From contig JAZOCE010000012.1 in NCBI GenBank assembly GCA_045596365.1, positions 1 through 64,000 of the forward strand: a stretch of DNA of 64,000 nt. Reading direction: 5' to 3'. This document shows, one piece after another, positions 1-8,834 of the stretch (position 1 is its first letter; every line of letters begins with the position of its first letter). This stretch comes from RGIG4079 sp045596365. Lineage in GTDB: Bacteria > Bacteroidota > Bacteroidia > Bacteroidales > Muribaculaceae. A program made the position numbers and the translations under genes. The notes below the pieces were generated by a model. That model was given only the letters and a program-made list of their open reading frames with translations, ran no database searches and was not told the DNA's origin.

Positions 1-1
1 G

Positions 2-223
2 ACAAATAAGAGTGTAACTTGGAAGTCCTCGAGTACCTCAGTAGCGACAGTATCATCGACAGGCGAGGTAAAAGCCGTTGGTGCCGGAACAGCAACTATA
101 ACCGCAACCGCCGATGGCAAGAGTGCGACTTGTAAAGTTACGGTAAAGCAAGAAAGCGGTGGTATGGATGCTGATATTGACCCGTGGGGCGATGGTAGTG
201 AATATGAAGGTTCTGTAAATTAG
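2..223 (+). CDS. C-terminal end of an Ig-like (Big_2) surface protein, partial
   Basis: An open frame enters from the left edge and ends at the TAG at 221-223. The visible 73 residues contain the end of a bacterial Ig-like Big_2 domain: the pattern S-V-A-T-V-S-S-T-G-E-V-K-A-V-G-A-G-T-A-T-I-T-A-T-A-D-G with a conserved Cys and a closing K-V-T-V. After it comes a short acidic tail (MDADIDPWGDGSEYEG). Such domains are common in exported adhesin-like or carbohydrate-binding proteins of Bacteroidales. The N-terminal part lies outside the window, so the overall function cannot be stated. A hairpin terminator follows 40 bases downstream. Confidence 0.75.
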   Translation, partial: TNKSVTWKSSSTSVATVSSTGEVKAVGAGTATITATADGKSATCKVTVKQESGGMDADIDPWGDGSEYEGSVN

Positions 224-263
224 TATTATATACGGAATATGTAGTAGTTGGTACCGATAGATA

Positions 264-305
264 AATAAATCCCATGCTCTTCAAGTATGGGATTTATTGT
301 TTTTA
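264..305 (+). terminator. Rho-independent terminator after the Big_2 protein
   Basis: A perfect 12-bp stem (AATAAATCCCAT at 264-275 pairing with 287-298) has an 11-base loop and is followed by GTTTTTATG. It ends the transcript of the left-edge gene. Confidence 0.8.
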
Positions 306-437
306 TGTGTTTGGAAGATATGGCAATGTTGATGAAACCGTAAAATCTTGTAGGGAAAAACTGTCAGAAGATTGAGCTGATATATATAAATGTTATTTTT
401 TTTAAATATGTTAACGATATTGGTGCTAAAAGGGTTG

Positions 438-445
438 TATCTTTG
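438..445 (+). promoter_or_regulatory. Candidate -7 box (TATCTTTG) for the TPR gene
   Basis: TATCTTTG matches the Bacteroidota -7 consensus TAnnTTTG, 50 bases upstream of the start codon at 496. No TTTG lies at the ideal distance; the nearest TTG (420-422) is only 15 bases upstream. The call therefore rests on the -7 element alone. Confidence 0.45.
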
Positions 446-495
446 TGGTGTAATTTTTATGAGGAGGTAAAAGACTCTATTTTAGAGGAAATATT

Positions 496-3474
496 ATGAA
501 AAAAAGACTGATATTATTAGCAATAGCTATATGCTCGCTTGTCGGGATACATGGACAGGTAAATGAGTATAATTCGCAAGGGTTTCTCACTCGTGGAATA
601 CTCATGTATAATGCTCGCAATTATGCCGGATGCATTGACCAATTAACTCATGCAAAGTCTTTGCTTTTGACTCCTTCGCAAAGAGAGGATGCTGACTATT
701 ATTGTGCAATGGCTTCGCTTGCTGAGGGGCGAGATGAGGCAAAAGCGTTGTTGACTGAGTTCCTATCGAATTATGGCGCTTCTCCAAGAAAACCGGAGGT
801 GTTGATGGCGATGGGGGATTATGAGTTTTTGAGAAAGAACTATGGCGTGGCATTATTGGAGTATCAAAAGGTGGATCCGGAACAATTGAATGACGCTCGC
901 AATGAGGAGTATCGCTATCGAGTTGCTTATTGCCAACTATTATTGGCGGAGTATGATGCTTCCGATGCGGGATTTAAGTCGTTGAATAAATCCCAACGTT
1001 ATTCCAATGCTGCTCGTTTTTATGAAGGATATATTGCATACTGCAAGCGTGATTTTGATACCGCATTTAATCTGTTTAGCAGTGTTGATTCATCTACGGC
1101 ACCGGCTAACAAGGCTGACTATTATTTAAGTCAGATATATTTCATGAGGGAAGATTACAACAGGGCATTGTCGTTATCTCAAAATCTATTGTCACAGAAG
1201 AATATTGATGCGTCTTTTGTGGCTGAATCTAATCGCATAGCAGGAGAATCGTTGTATAATCTTGGAAAGGAGACAGAGGCATTGGAGTACTTAAGGCGAT
1301 ATGCCGATATTGCTGAAAATCCATTGCCATCAGCATTATATATTTTGGGTGTAAGCGAATATAATGCTGGTAAATATTCGCAGGCTATTGAATATCTGAC
1401 GCCGGCCACTGAGTGTGATAATGCGATGGGGCAAAGCGCCTATTTGTTTATCGGTCAATCTTATGTGAAGGAGGGAAACTATGATGCTGCGTTGCTTGCT
1501 TTTGAGAAAGCAAGTCGCATGGATTTTGATGATAAAGTACAAGAAATGTCTTTTTATAACTATGCGATTGCGAGTCAAAAGGGGGGACGTGTGCCATTTG
1601 GTAATTCAGTAGCAATTTTCGAAGAATTTTTGCTGAAATTCCCTCAATCGCAATATGCTCCGGAGGTGCAAGAATATGTTGTTGCCGGATATATGGCGGA
1701 GAAAAATTATGAAAAGGCACTTGAATGTATAAAGGGGATAAAGCACCCTAATGCTAATATATTGAAGGCAAAACAGCAGGTGCTTTATGTTCTTGGTCAG
1801 AAAAATTTATCAAACAATAAAATTATACAAGCGACAAAATATTTTTCAGAAGCCAAAAAACTCTCGGTCCAAGACAAGGAGATTGCTCGAGAGTGTGATT
1901 TGTGGCTTGGCGATTGTTACTATCGCCAGGAGAAATATTCTCAGGCATCGGCATCTTATTTGAGCTATTTAAAGCAATCCCCGGCTAATGCAGAAAATAT
2001 CTCGGTGGCTTATTATGGTTTGGGCTATAGTCGATTTGCTGAGAAACGATATGACGATGCGATAGTGAATTTTGAGAGAGTAATAAAAAAGTCTGCAGGG
2101 TTGGATAAAACCATTGTCGCCGATGCCTATAATCGAATAGGGGACTGCTACTATTATAATGGCAAATTTAAGCAAGCCAACAGCTATTATAGCAAATCCT
2201 ATGAGGCAAATCCGGCATCGGGAGATTATGCCTTGTATCAAAATGCTTTGATGAAAGGGCATGCTCGTGATTATGAAGGCAAGATAAAGGATTTGGATAA
2301 ACTGTTAAAAACATTTCCATCTTCAAAATTAGTTCCGGCATCATTGTTGGAGAAAGCAGAGGCTTATTTGACGTTTGGTGATAATGAAAAAGCGATAAAG
2401 ACCTATCAGCAATTGACTTCAAAGTATCAGTCAACCCCGCAGGGCCGTAATGGCTTGTTGCAAATGGCTATCACTTACATGAACATGGGTAATGAAGATA
2501 ACGCAATACAAACCTATAAAAAGGTTATTACTGATTTTCCCACAAGTGAAGAGGCTAAAGTGGCATCAGATGACTTGAAACGCATGTATGCCGATGATGG
2601 TAGACTATCGGAGTATGCACAATTCTTAAATTCAATTTCGGGAGCGCCAAGCATGAATATTGCAGAGATGGATGCTTTGACATTCCAAGCCGCAGAGAAA
2701 GCCTATTTGACAAATAGCGATATCGCAAAAATGATAGGATATATAGAGCAATATCCTGAAGGGTTGCATCGCCCACAAGCATTGTATTATTTGTGTGCAA
2801 ATGAAATGTTGGCAAAGAATGATGAGGGGGTTTTAAAATATGCAACTGAAATTGTTGAGAAATATCCCGACGCAGACGTGTATGAAGATGTACTTGCGAT
2901 AAAAGCTAATGCTGAATATCGTCAAGGAAAAGGCGAAATTGCACTTGAAAGCTACAAGGAACTTGCTCGATGTGCTACAAGTGAGCATAATCAAATGTTT
3001 GCACAAATGGGATTAATGACTGTTTCGCGTGAATTAGGTAATCACGAAGATGTTATATCCTGCGCTGAAAATTTATTGTCATCGAAGGTAATTGATAATG
3101 ATGTTAAAAGAGAGGTGAAATTTGTTAGAGCATATTCACTAAAAGAGCTAAATCGTAATAGTGAGGCTGAAAAAGTATGGAGCGAGTTGGCACAAGATGT
3201 CAGCGATGTGCATGGAGCAAAGAGTGCCTATTATTTAGGACAATATTATTACGATGCCGATAAATTGGTAGATGCTCGCAAGACGATAGAGGCATTTATT
3301 GAGGCAAATACTCCTCATCAATATTGGCTTGCAAGAGGATTTATATTGTTGTCTGATATAAATCGTTGTGAGGGAAAAACTTTTGAGGCTGATGAGTATC
3401 TTAAAACGATAAAGGAGAACTATCCCGGTACAGAAGTTGATATTTTCAGAATGATTGATGAACGACTTAAATAG
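496..3474 (+). CDS. Large exported tetratricopeptide-repeat protein
   Basis: This 992-residue protein opens with a signal peptide (MKKRLILLAIAICSLVGIHG, cleavage near residue 20). Nearly the whole remainder is tandem TPR-type helix pairs, recognisable by spaced patterns such as Y-x-L-G-x-x-x-Y-x-x-G-x-Y-x-x-A and A-x-Y-x-x-x-L-x-x-x-P. TPR arrays are protein-protein scaffolds, so a periplasmic assembly or docking role is likely. No catalytic domain is visible. The gene ends 9 bases before a beta-barrel protein related to TonB-dependent receptors, which suggests co-transcription and a shared envelope role. Long TPR proteins of about 1000 residues are typical of Bacteroidales, but no specific function is known to me for this one. 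The ATG at 496 is preceded by an A-rich GAGGAAATATT leader and fits the signal peptide. Confidence 0.88.
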   Translation: MKKRLILLAIAICSLVGIHGQVNEYNSQGFLTRGILMYNARNYAGCIDQLTHAKSLLLTPSQREDADYYCAMASLAEGRDEAKALLTEFLSNYGASPRKPEVLMAMGDYEFLRKNYGVALLEYQKVDPEQLNDARNEEYRYRVAYCQLLLAEYDASDAGFKSLNKSQRYSNAARFYEGYIAYCKRDFDTAFNLFSSVDSSTAPANKADYYLSQIYFMREDYNRALSLSQNLLSQKNIDASFVAESNRIAGESLYNLGKETEALEYLRRYADIAENPLPSALYILGVSEYNAGKYSQAIEYLTPATECDNAMGQSAYLFIGQSYVKEGNYDAALLAFEKASRMDFDDKVQEMSFYNYAIASQKGGRVPFGNSVAIFEEFLLKFPQSQYAPEVQEYVVAGYMAEKNYEKALECIKGIKHPNANILKAKQQVLYVLGQKNLSNNKIIQATKYFSEAKKLSVQDKEIARECDLWLGDCYYRQEKYSQASASYLSYLKQSPANAENISVAYYGLGYSRFAEKRYDDAIVNFERVIKKSAGLDKTIVADAYNRIGDCYYYNGKFKQANSYYSKSYEANPASGDYALYQNALMKGHARDYEGKIKDLDKLLKTFPSSKLVPASLLEKAEAYLTFGDNEKAIKTYQQLTSKYQSTPQGRNGLLQMAITYMNMGNEDNAIQTYKKVITDFPTSEEAKVASDDLKRMYADDGRLSEYAQFLNSISGAPSMNIAEMDALTFQAAEKAYLTNSDIAKMIGYIEQYPEGLHRPQALYYLCANEMLAKNDEGVLKYATEIVEKYPDADVYEDVLAIKANAEYRQGKGEIALESYKELARCATSEHNQMFAQMGLMTVSRELGNHEDVISCAENLLSSKVIDNDVKREVKFVRAYSLKELNRNSEAEKVWSELAQDVSDVHGAKSAYYLGQYYYDADKLVDARKTIEAFIEANTPHQYWLARGFILLSDINRCEGKTFEADEYLKTIKENYPGTEVDIFRMIDERLK

Positions 3475-3483
3475 TATAAAACA

Positions 3484-5151
3484 ATGAGACTTTTATATAC
3501 AAGTGTGATGTGTGTTTCTGCGATGTTTATGTCGTTGTCTGCACAAGATTTGAGCAAAGAGATTACAATAGAAAAGGAGATTATTCCGGAACATCGTTCG
3601 GCAATCAAACTTGATGTTGAGCCTAAGAGCGTTTCTCGCGCGATGACAAAGAAAACGCCGGTATTTAAAGAACAATACACTGTATCGGAAGTTCCGGCTA
3701 ATATTGCCACGCTTGAGCCTGCATCATGTGGCGACACATTGAAAAATTTGAAATATCGCGGATATGTCGATGTGGGATATTTTCCCATCTATAATTCTGT
3801 GGTATCAGCCGGATATCGTTTTCTTAATACGGAAACAACTCGATTAAATGCGTGGTTGCAATATAATGGCAAGGTTTATGATGCCGAAATGTTGCATGGT
3901 GAAGAGTTGACATTACGTTCACATGCAGTAGAGTTGGGAATGGCATTGTTTCACAAAGTCAATAGTTATTCATGGGTAACAACTATAGTGGATTATTCCT
4001 ATACTCGTTATAATACTCCGCTGGGGACATCGAGCTATAATGAGAGTGTCAATGATTTAGGATTAAACATTGGCTGGAACTCACAAGTAGGAGTATTGAA
4101 ATATAATGTTGGGATTGATTTTGTCCATTTTGCTTATGGACAAAAAGGCTATCATTTAGGCAAAAAGGCAAAGCCGGTGAGAGAAAACCTAATTGCATTT
4201 GCCGGCAGTGCAGTAATGCCTTATGCTGAAAATCTAAACATAGGATTAGATGCAAAAATCCATATTGTAAATTATAATAGGAATAACATTTTATTGGTTG
4301 ATACGTTGGGGCATTTAAAACTTGGTGAGGCTGATGCCCCGAGCTATAGCATAGTGTCGTTGACCCCTCGTATTGGCTATAAAGCAGCAAATCTAAACAT
4401 TAGTGCCGGGGTGAAGATTGACCTTGCAATAAATGATGGTAACGCATTAAATATTGCTCCTGATGTGAATTTAAGTTGGGCCCCTGTTTCGTATGTTTCA
4501 GTTTATGGAACACTCGGCGGAGGGAAACACATAAATACATTGGCATCGTTGTTTGATTATTCTAAGTATTCAGCACCAATATTTACCTATGGGACATCAA
4601 AGTTGCCTATTACTTTTGATGCAGGAGTTGTTGTCGGGCCATGGCATGGAGCTTATATTGAATTGTTTGGAGGATATGCTAAGGCTGATGATTGGTTGAT
4701 GCCAAACAACGTGAATATGACAAATATCTATCTTCCTACAGATATCAAGGGGTGGCATGGTGGAGCAAAGGTCGGATTTAACTATCATGATATAGTGGAT
4801 TTTAGTATTAGATATGAAGCAGCGTCACAAGATTTAAATAAAGGATATTATTTGTGGCGCGATAGAGCTAAAAATGTTTTAAGTCTCTCGCTACAAGTAA
4901 CACCAATTAAACCTCTTGATATAGTTGTTGGTTATGAGTTGAGGAAAGACCGATATTGCAATATCTCAACAAATGAACTTTGTGAAATGGGCGATGCTGA
5001 AAATGTATCGATAGGAGCTAATTATCAACTGAAGGAGAGATTAGGTCTATTTGGACAGATTGAAAATTTATTTAATAACGAGTATCTGATGCCAGGAAAT
5101 ATTCCTGTACAAGGTATAAATGCTCTTGTAGGAGTGAATTACAAATTCTGA
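3484..5151 (+). CDS. Outer membrane beta-barrel protein, TonB-dependent-receptor related, no plug
   Basis: The 555-residue product has a signal peptide (residues 1-20, ending LSAQ). A polar N-terminal segment of about 80 residues is followed by alternating amphipathic strands rich in Tyr, Gly and Asn. The end, GLFGQIENLFNNEYLMPG then a closing YKF, is the usual last-strand pattern of TonB-dependent receptor barrels. The protein is shorter than a full receptor (700-1100 residues). I see no CarboxypepD_reg domain and no plug domain, so it is probably a receptor-derived barrel rather than an active TonB importer. It follows the TPR gene by 9 bases and likely shares its transcript. Substrate and partner are unknown; a complex with the upstream TPR protein is an inference. 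Confidence 0.8.
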   Translation: MRLLYTSVMCVSAMFMSLSAQDLSKEITIEKEIIPEHRSAIKLDVEPKSVSRAMTKKTPVFKEQYTVSEVPANIATLEPASCGDTLKNLKYRGYVDVGYFPIYNSVVSAGYRFLNTETTRLNAWLQYNGKVYDAEMLHGEELTLRSHAVELGMALFHKVNSYSWVTTIVDYSYTRYNTPLGTSSYNESVNDLGLNIGWNSQVGVLKYNVGIDFVHFAYGQKGYHLGKKAKPVRENLIAFAGSAVMPYAENLNIGLDAKIHIVNYNRNNILLVDTLGHLKLGEADAPSYSIVSLTPRIGYKAANLNISAGVKIDLAINDGNALNIAPDVNLSWAPVSYVSVYGTLGGGKHINTLASLFDYSKYSAPIFTYGTSKLPITFDAGVVVGPWHGAYIELFGGYAKADDWLMPNNVNMTNIYLPTDIKGWHGGAKVGFNYHDIVDFSIRYEAASQDLNKGYYLWRDRAKNVLSLSLQVTPIKPLDIVVGYELRKDRYCNISTNELCEMGDAENVSIGANYQLKERLGLFGQIENLFNNEYLMPGNIPVQGINALVGVNYKF

Positions 5152-5169
5152 AATATCAAGAATTTTACG

Positions 5170-5177
5170 TAACTTTG
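5170..5177 (+). promoter_or_regulatory. Candidate -7 box (TAACTTTG) ahead of the Ig-like lipoprotein
   Basis: TAACTTTG fits TAnnTTTG. Transcription would start near 5184. That lies inside or after an in-frame TTG at 5182 and therefore favours the ATG at 5197 as the start. No good -33 element is seen. Confidence 0.45.
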
Positions 5178-5196
5178 AAGTTTGAAACATAACGCA

Positions 5197-7266
5197 ATGA
5201 AGGATAAAAGAATATATATGCATGTGTTGTTAATCATAGTATTGGCTGTGATTGTAGCTGCGTGTGCAAGTATTGGACGCCCTGAAGGAGGTCCGCGTGA
5301 TGAAATACCTCCTGTGTTTGTGAAAAGTGAGCCTGCTATCGGAGCATTGAATTATACAAATGAGAAGATTGTCCTCGAATTTGATGAAAATGTTCAAGTC
5401 AAGGATGTGATGGACAAGGTTGTTGTTTCTCCTGTGCAAAAATCAATGCCGTCAATTACAGCAAATGGTCGACGTGTATATGTTGAATTGAAAGACACAA
5501 TGCGTCAAAATACTACTTATACAATTGATTTTTCCGATGCAATCAGTGACTTAAATGAGGGGAACCCTCTTGATGGATTTGCTGTTGATTTTTCAACCGG
5601 CAATGAGATAGACTCATTGCGCATCTCTGGGATGATATTTGAAGCACGTAATCTTGAGCCGGCACAAGGAATGTTGGTGGGCGTATATAGTAATTTATCA
5701 GATACTGCTATAACAACACTCCCATTGGAACGCATCTCCAAGACAAACCAGTTGGGACAATTTACCATACGTAATCTTAAGCCTGGAACATATCGTATAT
5801 TTGCATTGAATGATCTTAATAGAGATTATCATTGGGATCGCTCAGAAGATATAGCATTTTATGATGTTGATATATTTCCAACGACGCAACCCACAGAAGT
5901 TTCTGATACATTGCAGGCGACTGATGGTAGCGATTCTATAGTTGTACGACCAGCTACTTTGTTCTTACCTAATGATGTATTGCTTACTTGGTTTAATGAA
6001 GGGTATAAATCTCAATATCTTAAAGATTACAAGCGAGTTGATCGTCGTCGCATAACAGTTGATTTTGCTGCGCCTGCCGATTCTTTGCCGGAGATTACAT
6101 TGCTCAATGGCATGTTAGCAGGGAAGAAACTTGACGAATGTGCATTGCTCAATACAGGAGAGACTCAAGATACGCTTGAGTATTGGATTACCGCTCCTGA
6201 AATATTGGCACAAGACACCTTGATGGTTGCTGCCAGGTATATGCGCACTGATACTCTTCAGCAACTGACATGGGGTACAGATACGTTGAAGCTTATATTG
6301 AAAGAAAATAAAGGAAAAGAAAATAAAGAGAAGAAGGAAAAGAAGAGAAAAAAGAAAGATAAAGATAAAGAACTGGTTGATAGTTTGTCTCAAGATTCAA
6401 CAGCACAAGATAGCTTGCCACAACTCTCATTCATAAATGTGATGATGAAAACGCCATCATCTCATGATATAAATGTCCCGTTGTCGTTTGAAATATCCCA
6501 GCCTGTTGACACGTTCTTTCTTGATAAAATACATTTTGAAATGAAACGTGATACATTGTGGGATACATTGGCTTTGCCGGAAATCAAGCGTCTTATCCCA
6601 ACTAAACTTATGGGTTATAAAATTGATTATAATTGGGAACCGGGGATGACTTATCGCCTTTCATTTGACTCAGCTGCAGTTGTGGGTATATATAATGAAT
6701 GGAATAAAGGTCTTAAGCATGAGTTTACTGTTAAGAAAGAGGATGAATATTCGGCATTGTATTTTAACGTGAGCGGAGAGGCAGAAAACGTTATAGTTGA
6801 ATTATTATCTTCATCAGACGAACCTATTGCTGTTTCAAAAGTTGTTGACGGGACAGCTGAATTCCGTTATTTGAAACCTGGAACATACTTTGCTCGCGCG
6901 TTTATTGATAAAAATGGTAACGGAGAGTATGATACAGGTAATGTGAAAGATGGCCTTCAACCCGAAGATGTATATTATTATCCCAAGAAGCTTAATTTAA
7001 AAAAGAATTGGGATGTAGAACAGTCTTGGAATTTGTTTGAATTGCCTCTCGATTTGCAAAAACCTCGCGAGATAAAGAAAAACAAGCCAGCGAAGAAACG
7101 CGGAGAACGCGATACTGAACAGTCGGAAGACGAAGATGATGAATTTTATGATGAAAATGACTCATTCGGCAGTGGCTCTCGAAACAATGGATTTGGTGGT
7201 TCAAATTTCGGCGGTGGCCTGAAAGGAATGGGCGGTGGCGGTTTCCAAAATTTCAGAGGACGTTAA
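5197..7266 (+). CDS. Ig-like (SbsA/Big_5-type) domain lipoprotein
   Basis: The product (689 residues from the ATG at 5197) is a lipoprotein: a hydrophobic segment ends in the lipobox VAAC, followed by the family motif GRPEGGPRDEIPP. After this comes a Big_5/SbsA-type Ig-like domain (roughly residues 35-130: P-V-x-x-x-S-x-P-x-x-G-A-L-N with a DTMRQNTTYTIDFSDAISD stretch). Further beta-rich modules follow, then a Lys/Glu-rich linker (about residues 368-396) and a Gly/Asn-rich C-terminal tail of about 40 residues. It is a conserved Bacteroidota cell-surface or periplasmic lipoprotein of unknown function. The in-frame TTG at 5182 is an alternative start but does not improve the signal peptide. 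DUF3822 begins 4 bases after the stop. Confidence 0.83.
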   Translation: MKDKRIYMHVLLIIVLAVIVAACASIGRPEGGPRDEIPPVFVKSEPAIGALNYTNEKIVLEFDENVQVKDVMDKVVVSPVQKSMPSITANGRRVYVELKDTMRQNTTYTIDFSDAISDLNEGNPLDGFAVDFSTGNEIDSLRISGMIFEARNLEPAQGMLVGVYSNLSDTAITTLPLERISKTNQLGQFTIRNLKPGTYRIFALNDLNRDYHWDRSEDIAFYDVDIFPTTQPTEVSDTLQATDGSDSIVVRPATLFLPNDVLLTWFNEGYKSQYLKDYKRVDRRRITVDFAAPADSLPEITLLNGMLAGKKLDECALLNTGETQDTLEYWITAPEILAQDTLMVAARYMRTDTLQQLTWGTDTLKLILKENKGKENKEKKEKKRKKKDKDKELVDSLSQDSTAQDSLPQLSFINVMMKTPSSHDINVPLSFEISQPVDTFFLDKIHFEMKRDTLWDTLALPEIKRLIPTKLMGYKIDYNWEPGMTYRLSFDSAAVVGIYNEWNKGLKHEFTVKKEDEYSALYFNVSGEAENVIVELLSSSDEPIAVSKVVDGTAEFRYLKPGTYFARAFIDKNGNGEYDTGNVKDGLQPEDVYYYPKKLNLKKNWDVEQSWNLFELPLDLQKPREIKKNKPAKKRGERDTEQSEDEDDEFYDENDSFGSGSRNNGFGGSNFGGGLKGMGGGGFQNFRGR

Positions 7267-7270
7267 TGCC

Positions 7271-8104
7271 ATGGCTGGAAATAATGAAATATTAAATAAA
7301 GAACTTATAAAGGATCCACAGTTGTGGAAACTTGCTTTGCGTGTAGAAAAAGCAGCATTGCATGTGATGTTATATAGTGTTGTTGAGGAAAATTCGCTGA
7401 TATATCGCAAAATAGAATTTGATAAAGCTTCATCATCACAACTAAAATCGTTAGAGAATGTTGTGTATGAAAACCCATTGTTATTAAGCGATTTTTTGCG
7501 TGTTGATTGTGTAGTTGAGACAAGTATATTTGCGATTGTCCCTCCTGAAATAACATCACTTGACGCACGCGAAAAAATAATGAAAACATCTTTCTCCGAT
7601 TTTGATGGCGAGATTGTGTCATGCGAAATCTCAGAGAAGGGAGCAATATTACTTATGGGTGTTGAAACCGAAATAATTGCTTTCTTGCGTCGTACGTTTA
7701 ATAATCCTCATTTACATCATAATCTGTCGCCTTTGTGTCGTTATTTTTTTCACAAGAACGAGCATGGGAATTCTACAAAAATGTATGCGTGCATTCGTTC
7801 CAGCAAAGTAGATATTATTGCCGTAAATGGCTCTGGATTGAGATTTGCCAATACGTTTGATTATCGAAATTCCATAGATGTTGTTTATTATATCATGGCA
7901 AGTCGTCAAATGCTTGGTATGGATAATGCCAATGATGAAATGTTCTTATCGGGAAGTCCGTCGGCTCGTGAATCTGTAGCAGAAACGTTAAGAAAATATA
8001 TAAGCTATGTAATGCCTGTAATATTCCCATCGGCAATTTTCAAGGTCGGGAAAGAGGCAATGAAAGCACCATTTGATTTAGTAGTTTTACCATTATGCGA
8101 ATAA
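7271..8104 (+). CDS. DUF3822 family protein
   Basis: A 278-residue protein of the Bacteroidota-specific DUF3822 family, recognised from overall pattern, length and its position just before rsmD. Its role is unknown; the family is thought to have an actin/hexokinase-like fold. No signal peptide or membrane segment is visible, so it should be cytoplasmic. The frame is open from a GTG at 7235, inside the preceding gene. The ATG at 7271, 4 bases after that gene's stop, is the more natural start. The 3' end overlaps rsmD by 10 bases, which implies translational coupling. Confidence 0.75.
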   Translation: MAGNNEILNKELIKDPQLWKLALRVEKAALHVMLYSVVEENSLIYRKIEFDKASSSQLKSLENVVYENPLLLSDFLRVDCVVETSIFAIVPPEITSLDAREKIMKTSFSDFDGEIVSCEISEKGAILLMGVETEIIAFLRRTFNNPHLHHNLSPLCRYFFHKNEHGNSTKMYACIRSSKVDIIAVNGSGLRFANTFDYRNSIDVVYYIMASRQMLGMDNANDEMFLSGSPSARESVAETLRKYISYVMPVIFPSAIFKVGKEAMKAPFDLVVLPLCE

Positions 8105-8646
8105 TAAGAGGAAAATATGGCCGTCGTCGTTTTGATGTGCCTACAAATATTTCAGCACGTCCGACGACTGATTTTGCACGCGAAAATATCTTTAATGTGC
8201 TTGAAAATCTTGTCGATTTTGAAGGCTTGAGAGCCTTAGATTTGTTTGCAGGGACAGGTGCCATAAGCTTTGAATTCCTCTCAAGAGGATGTGAGTCAGT
8301 TACTGCTGTAGAAAAAGCAGCTACACAATACAACTTTATACGCAAGGTTGGACAACAACTCAATTGTCAAAATCTCAATGTAGTGCGTGGCGATGCCATG
8401 CGTTATGCGCAGACATCACTTGCAAAGTATGATTTAATATTTGCCGATCCTCCTTATGATTTGCCTCAATTTGGAGAGATACCTGAAATGATATTGAATT
8501 CGCAGATGTTGAATCCGGGAACGATTATTGTGATTGAACATTCCAAGAACTATGATTTCTCAGCATTGCCTCACTTTTACGAGCATAGAGTTTATGGCAG
8601 TGTGAATTTCTCTATTTTTGTAATGCCGGAAGGAGACAACGAATAG
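8095..8646 (+). CDS. rsmD: 16S rRNA (guanine(966)-N2)-methyltransferase RsmD
   Basis: RsmD uses S-adenosylmethionine to methylate N2 of G966 in 16S rRNA. The 183-residue length is normal. Visible features are the N-terminal MRIIRGKYGRR, the SAM-binding motif I (DLFAGTG, residues 49-55), the acidic E73 after strand 2, and the N-methyltransferase catalytic motif DPPY at residues 118-121. The ATG at 8095 overlaps the end of the DUF3822 gene by 10 bases, so the two are probably translated together. Confidence 0.95.
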   Translation: MRIIRGKYGRRRFDVPTNISARPTTDFARENIFNVLENLVDFEGLRALDLFAGTGAISFEFLSRGCESVTAVEKAATQYNFIRKVGQQLNCQNLNVVRGDAMRYAQTSLAKYDLIFADPPYDLPQFGEIPEMILNSQMLNPGTIIVIEHSKNYDFSALPHFYEHRVYGSVNFSIFVMPEGDNE

Positions 8647-8662
8647 AAAAAGCAAAATTTAT

Positions 8663-8693
8663 TTTGTTGAAACAAAAAATAGCATTACCTTTG
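8663..8693 (+). promoter_or_regulatory. Promoter of tRNA-Lys (TTTG-N19-TACCTTTG)
   Basis: TTTG at 8663-8666 and TACCTTTG at 8686-8693 are 19 bases apart, an exact match to the Bacteroidota primary-sigma promoter. The tRNA begins 20 bases downstream. Confidence 0.8.
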
Positions 8694-8713
8694 CAACGCA
8701 GTTTTTGGGAAAT

Positions 8714-8786
8714 GACTCCGTAGCTCAGTTGGTAGAGCAAATGACTCTTAATCATTGGGTCGAGAGTTCGAGCCTCTCCGGGGTCA
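8714..8786 (+). tRNA. tRNA-Lys (anticodon CTT)
   Basis: A complete cloverleaf: acceptor 8714-8720 with 8779-8785, D-arm stem 8723-8726 with 8735-8738, anticodon stem 8740-8744 with 8752-8756, loop CTCTTAA with anticodon CTT at 8747-8749, and T-arm GAGAG/CTCTC around TTCGAGC. The discriminator is A8786. The next bases are CAA, so CCA is not encoded and must be added by nucleotidyltransferase. Confidence 0.97.
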
Positions 8787-8787
8787 C

Positions 8788-8824
8788 AAAACGAGACAGT
8801 TGTATTACAACTGTCTCGTTTTAT
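8788..8824 (+). terminator. Terminator of tRNA-Lys
   Basis: A perfect 16-bp stem (8788-8803 with 8807-8822) with a 3-base loop ATT; the 3' arm itself ends in TTTT. It begins two bases after the tRNA and separates it from the convergent trmD gene. Confidence 0.9.
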
Positions 8825-8834
8825 TATATTGTCC

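Noticed and set aside
459..470. Three-codon frame ATG-AGG-AGG-TAA with a Shine-Dalgarno-like GAGGAGG upstream of the TPR gene
   Set aside because: Too short to judge, and Shine-Dalgarno sequences are not a reliable signal in this phylum; likely chance.
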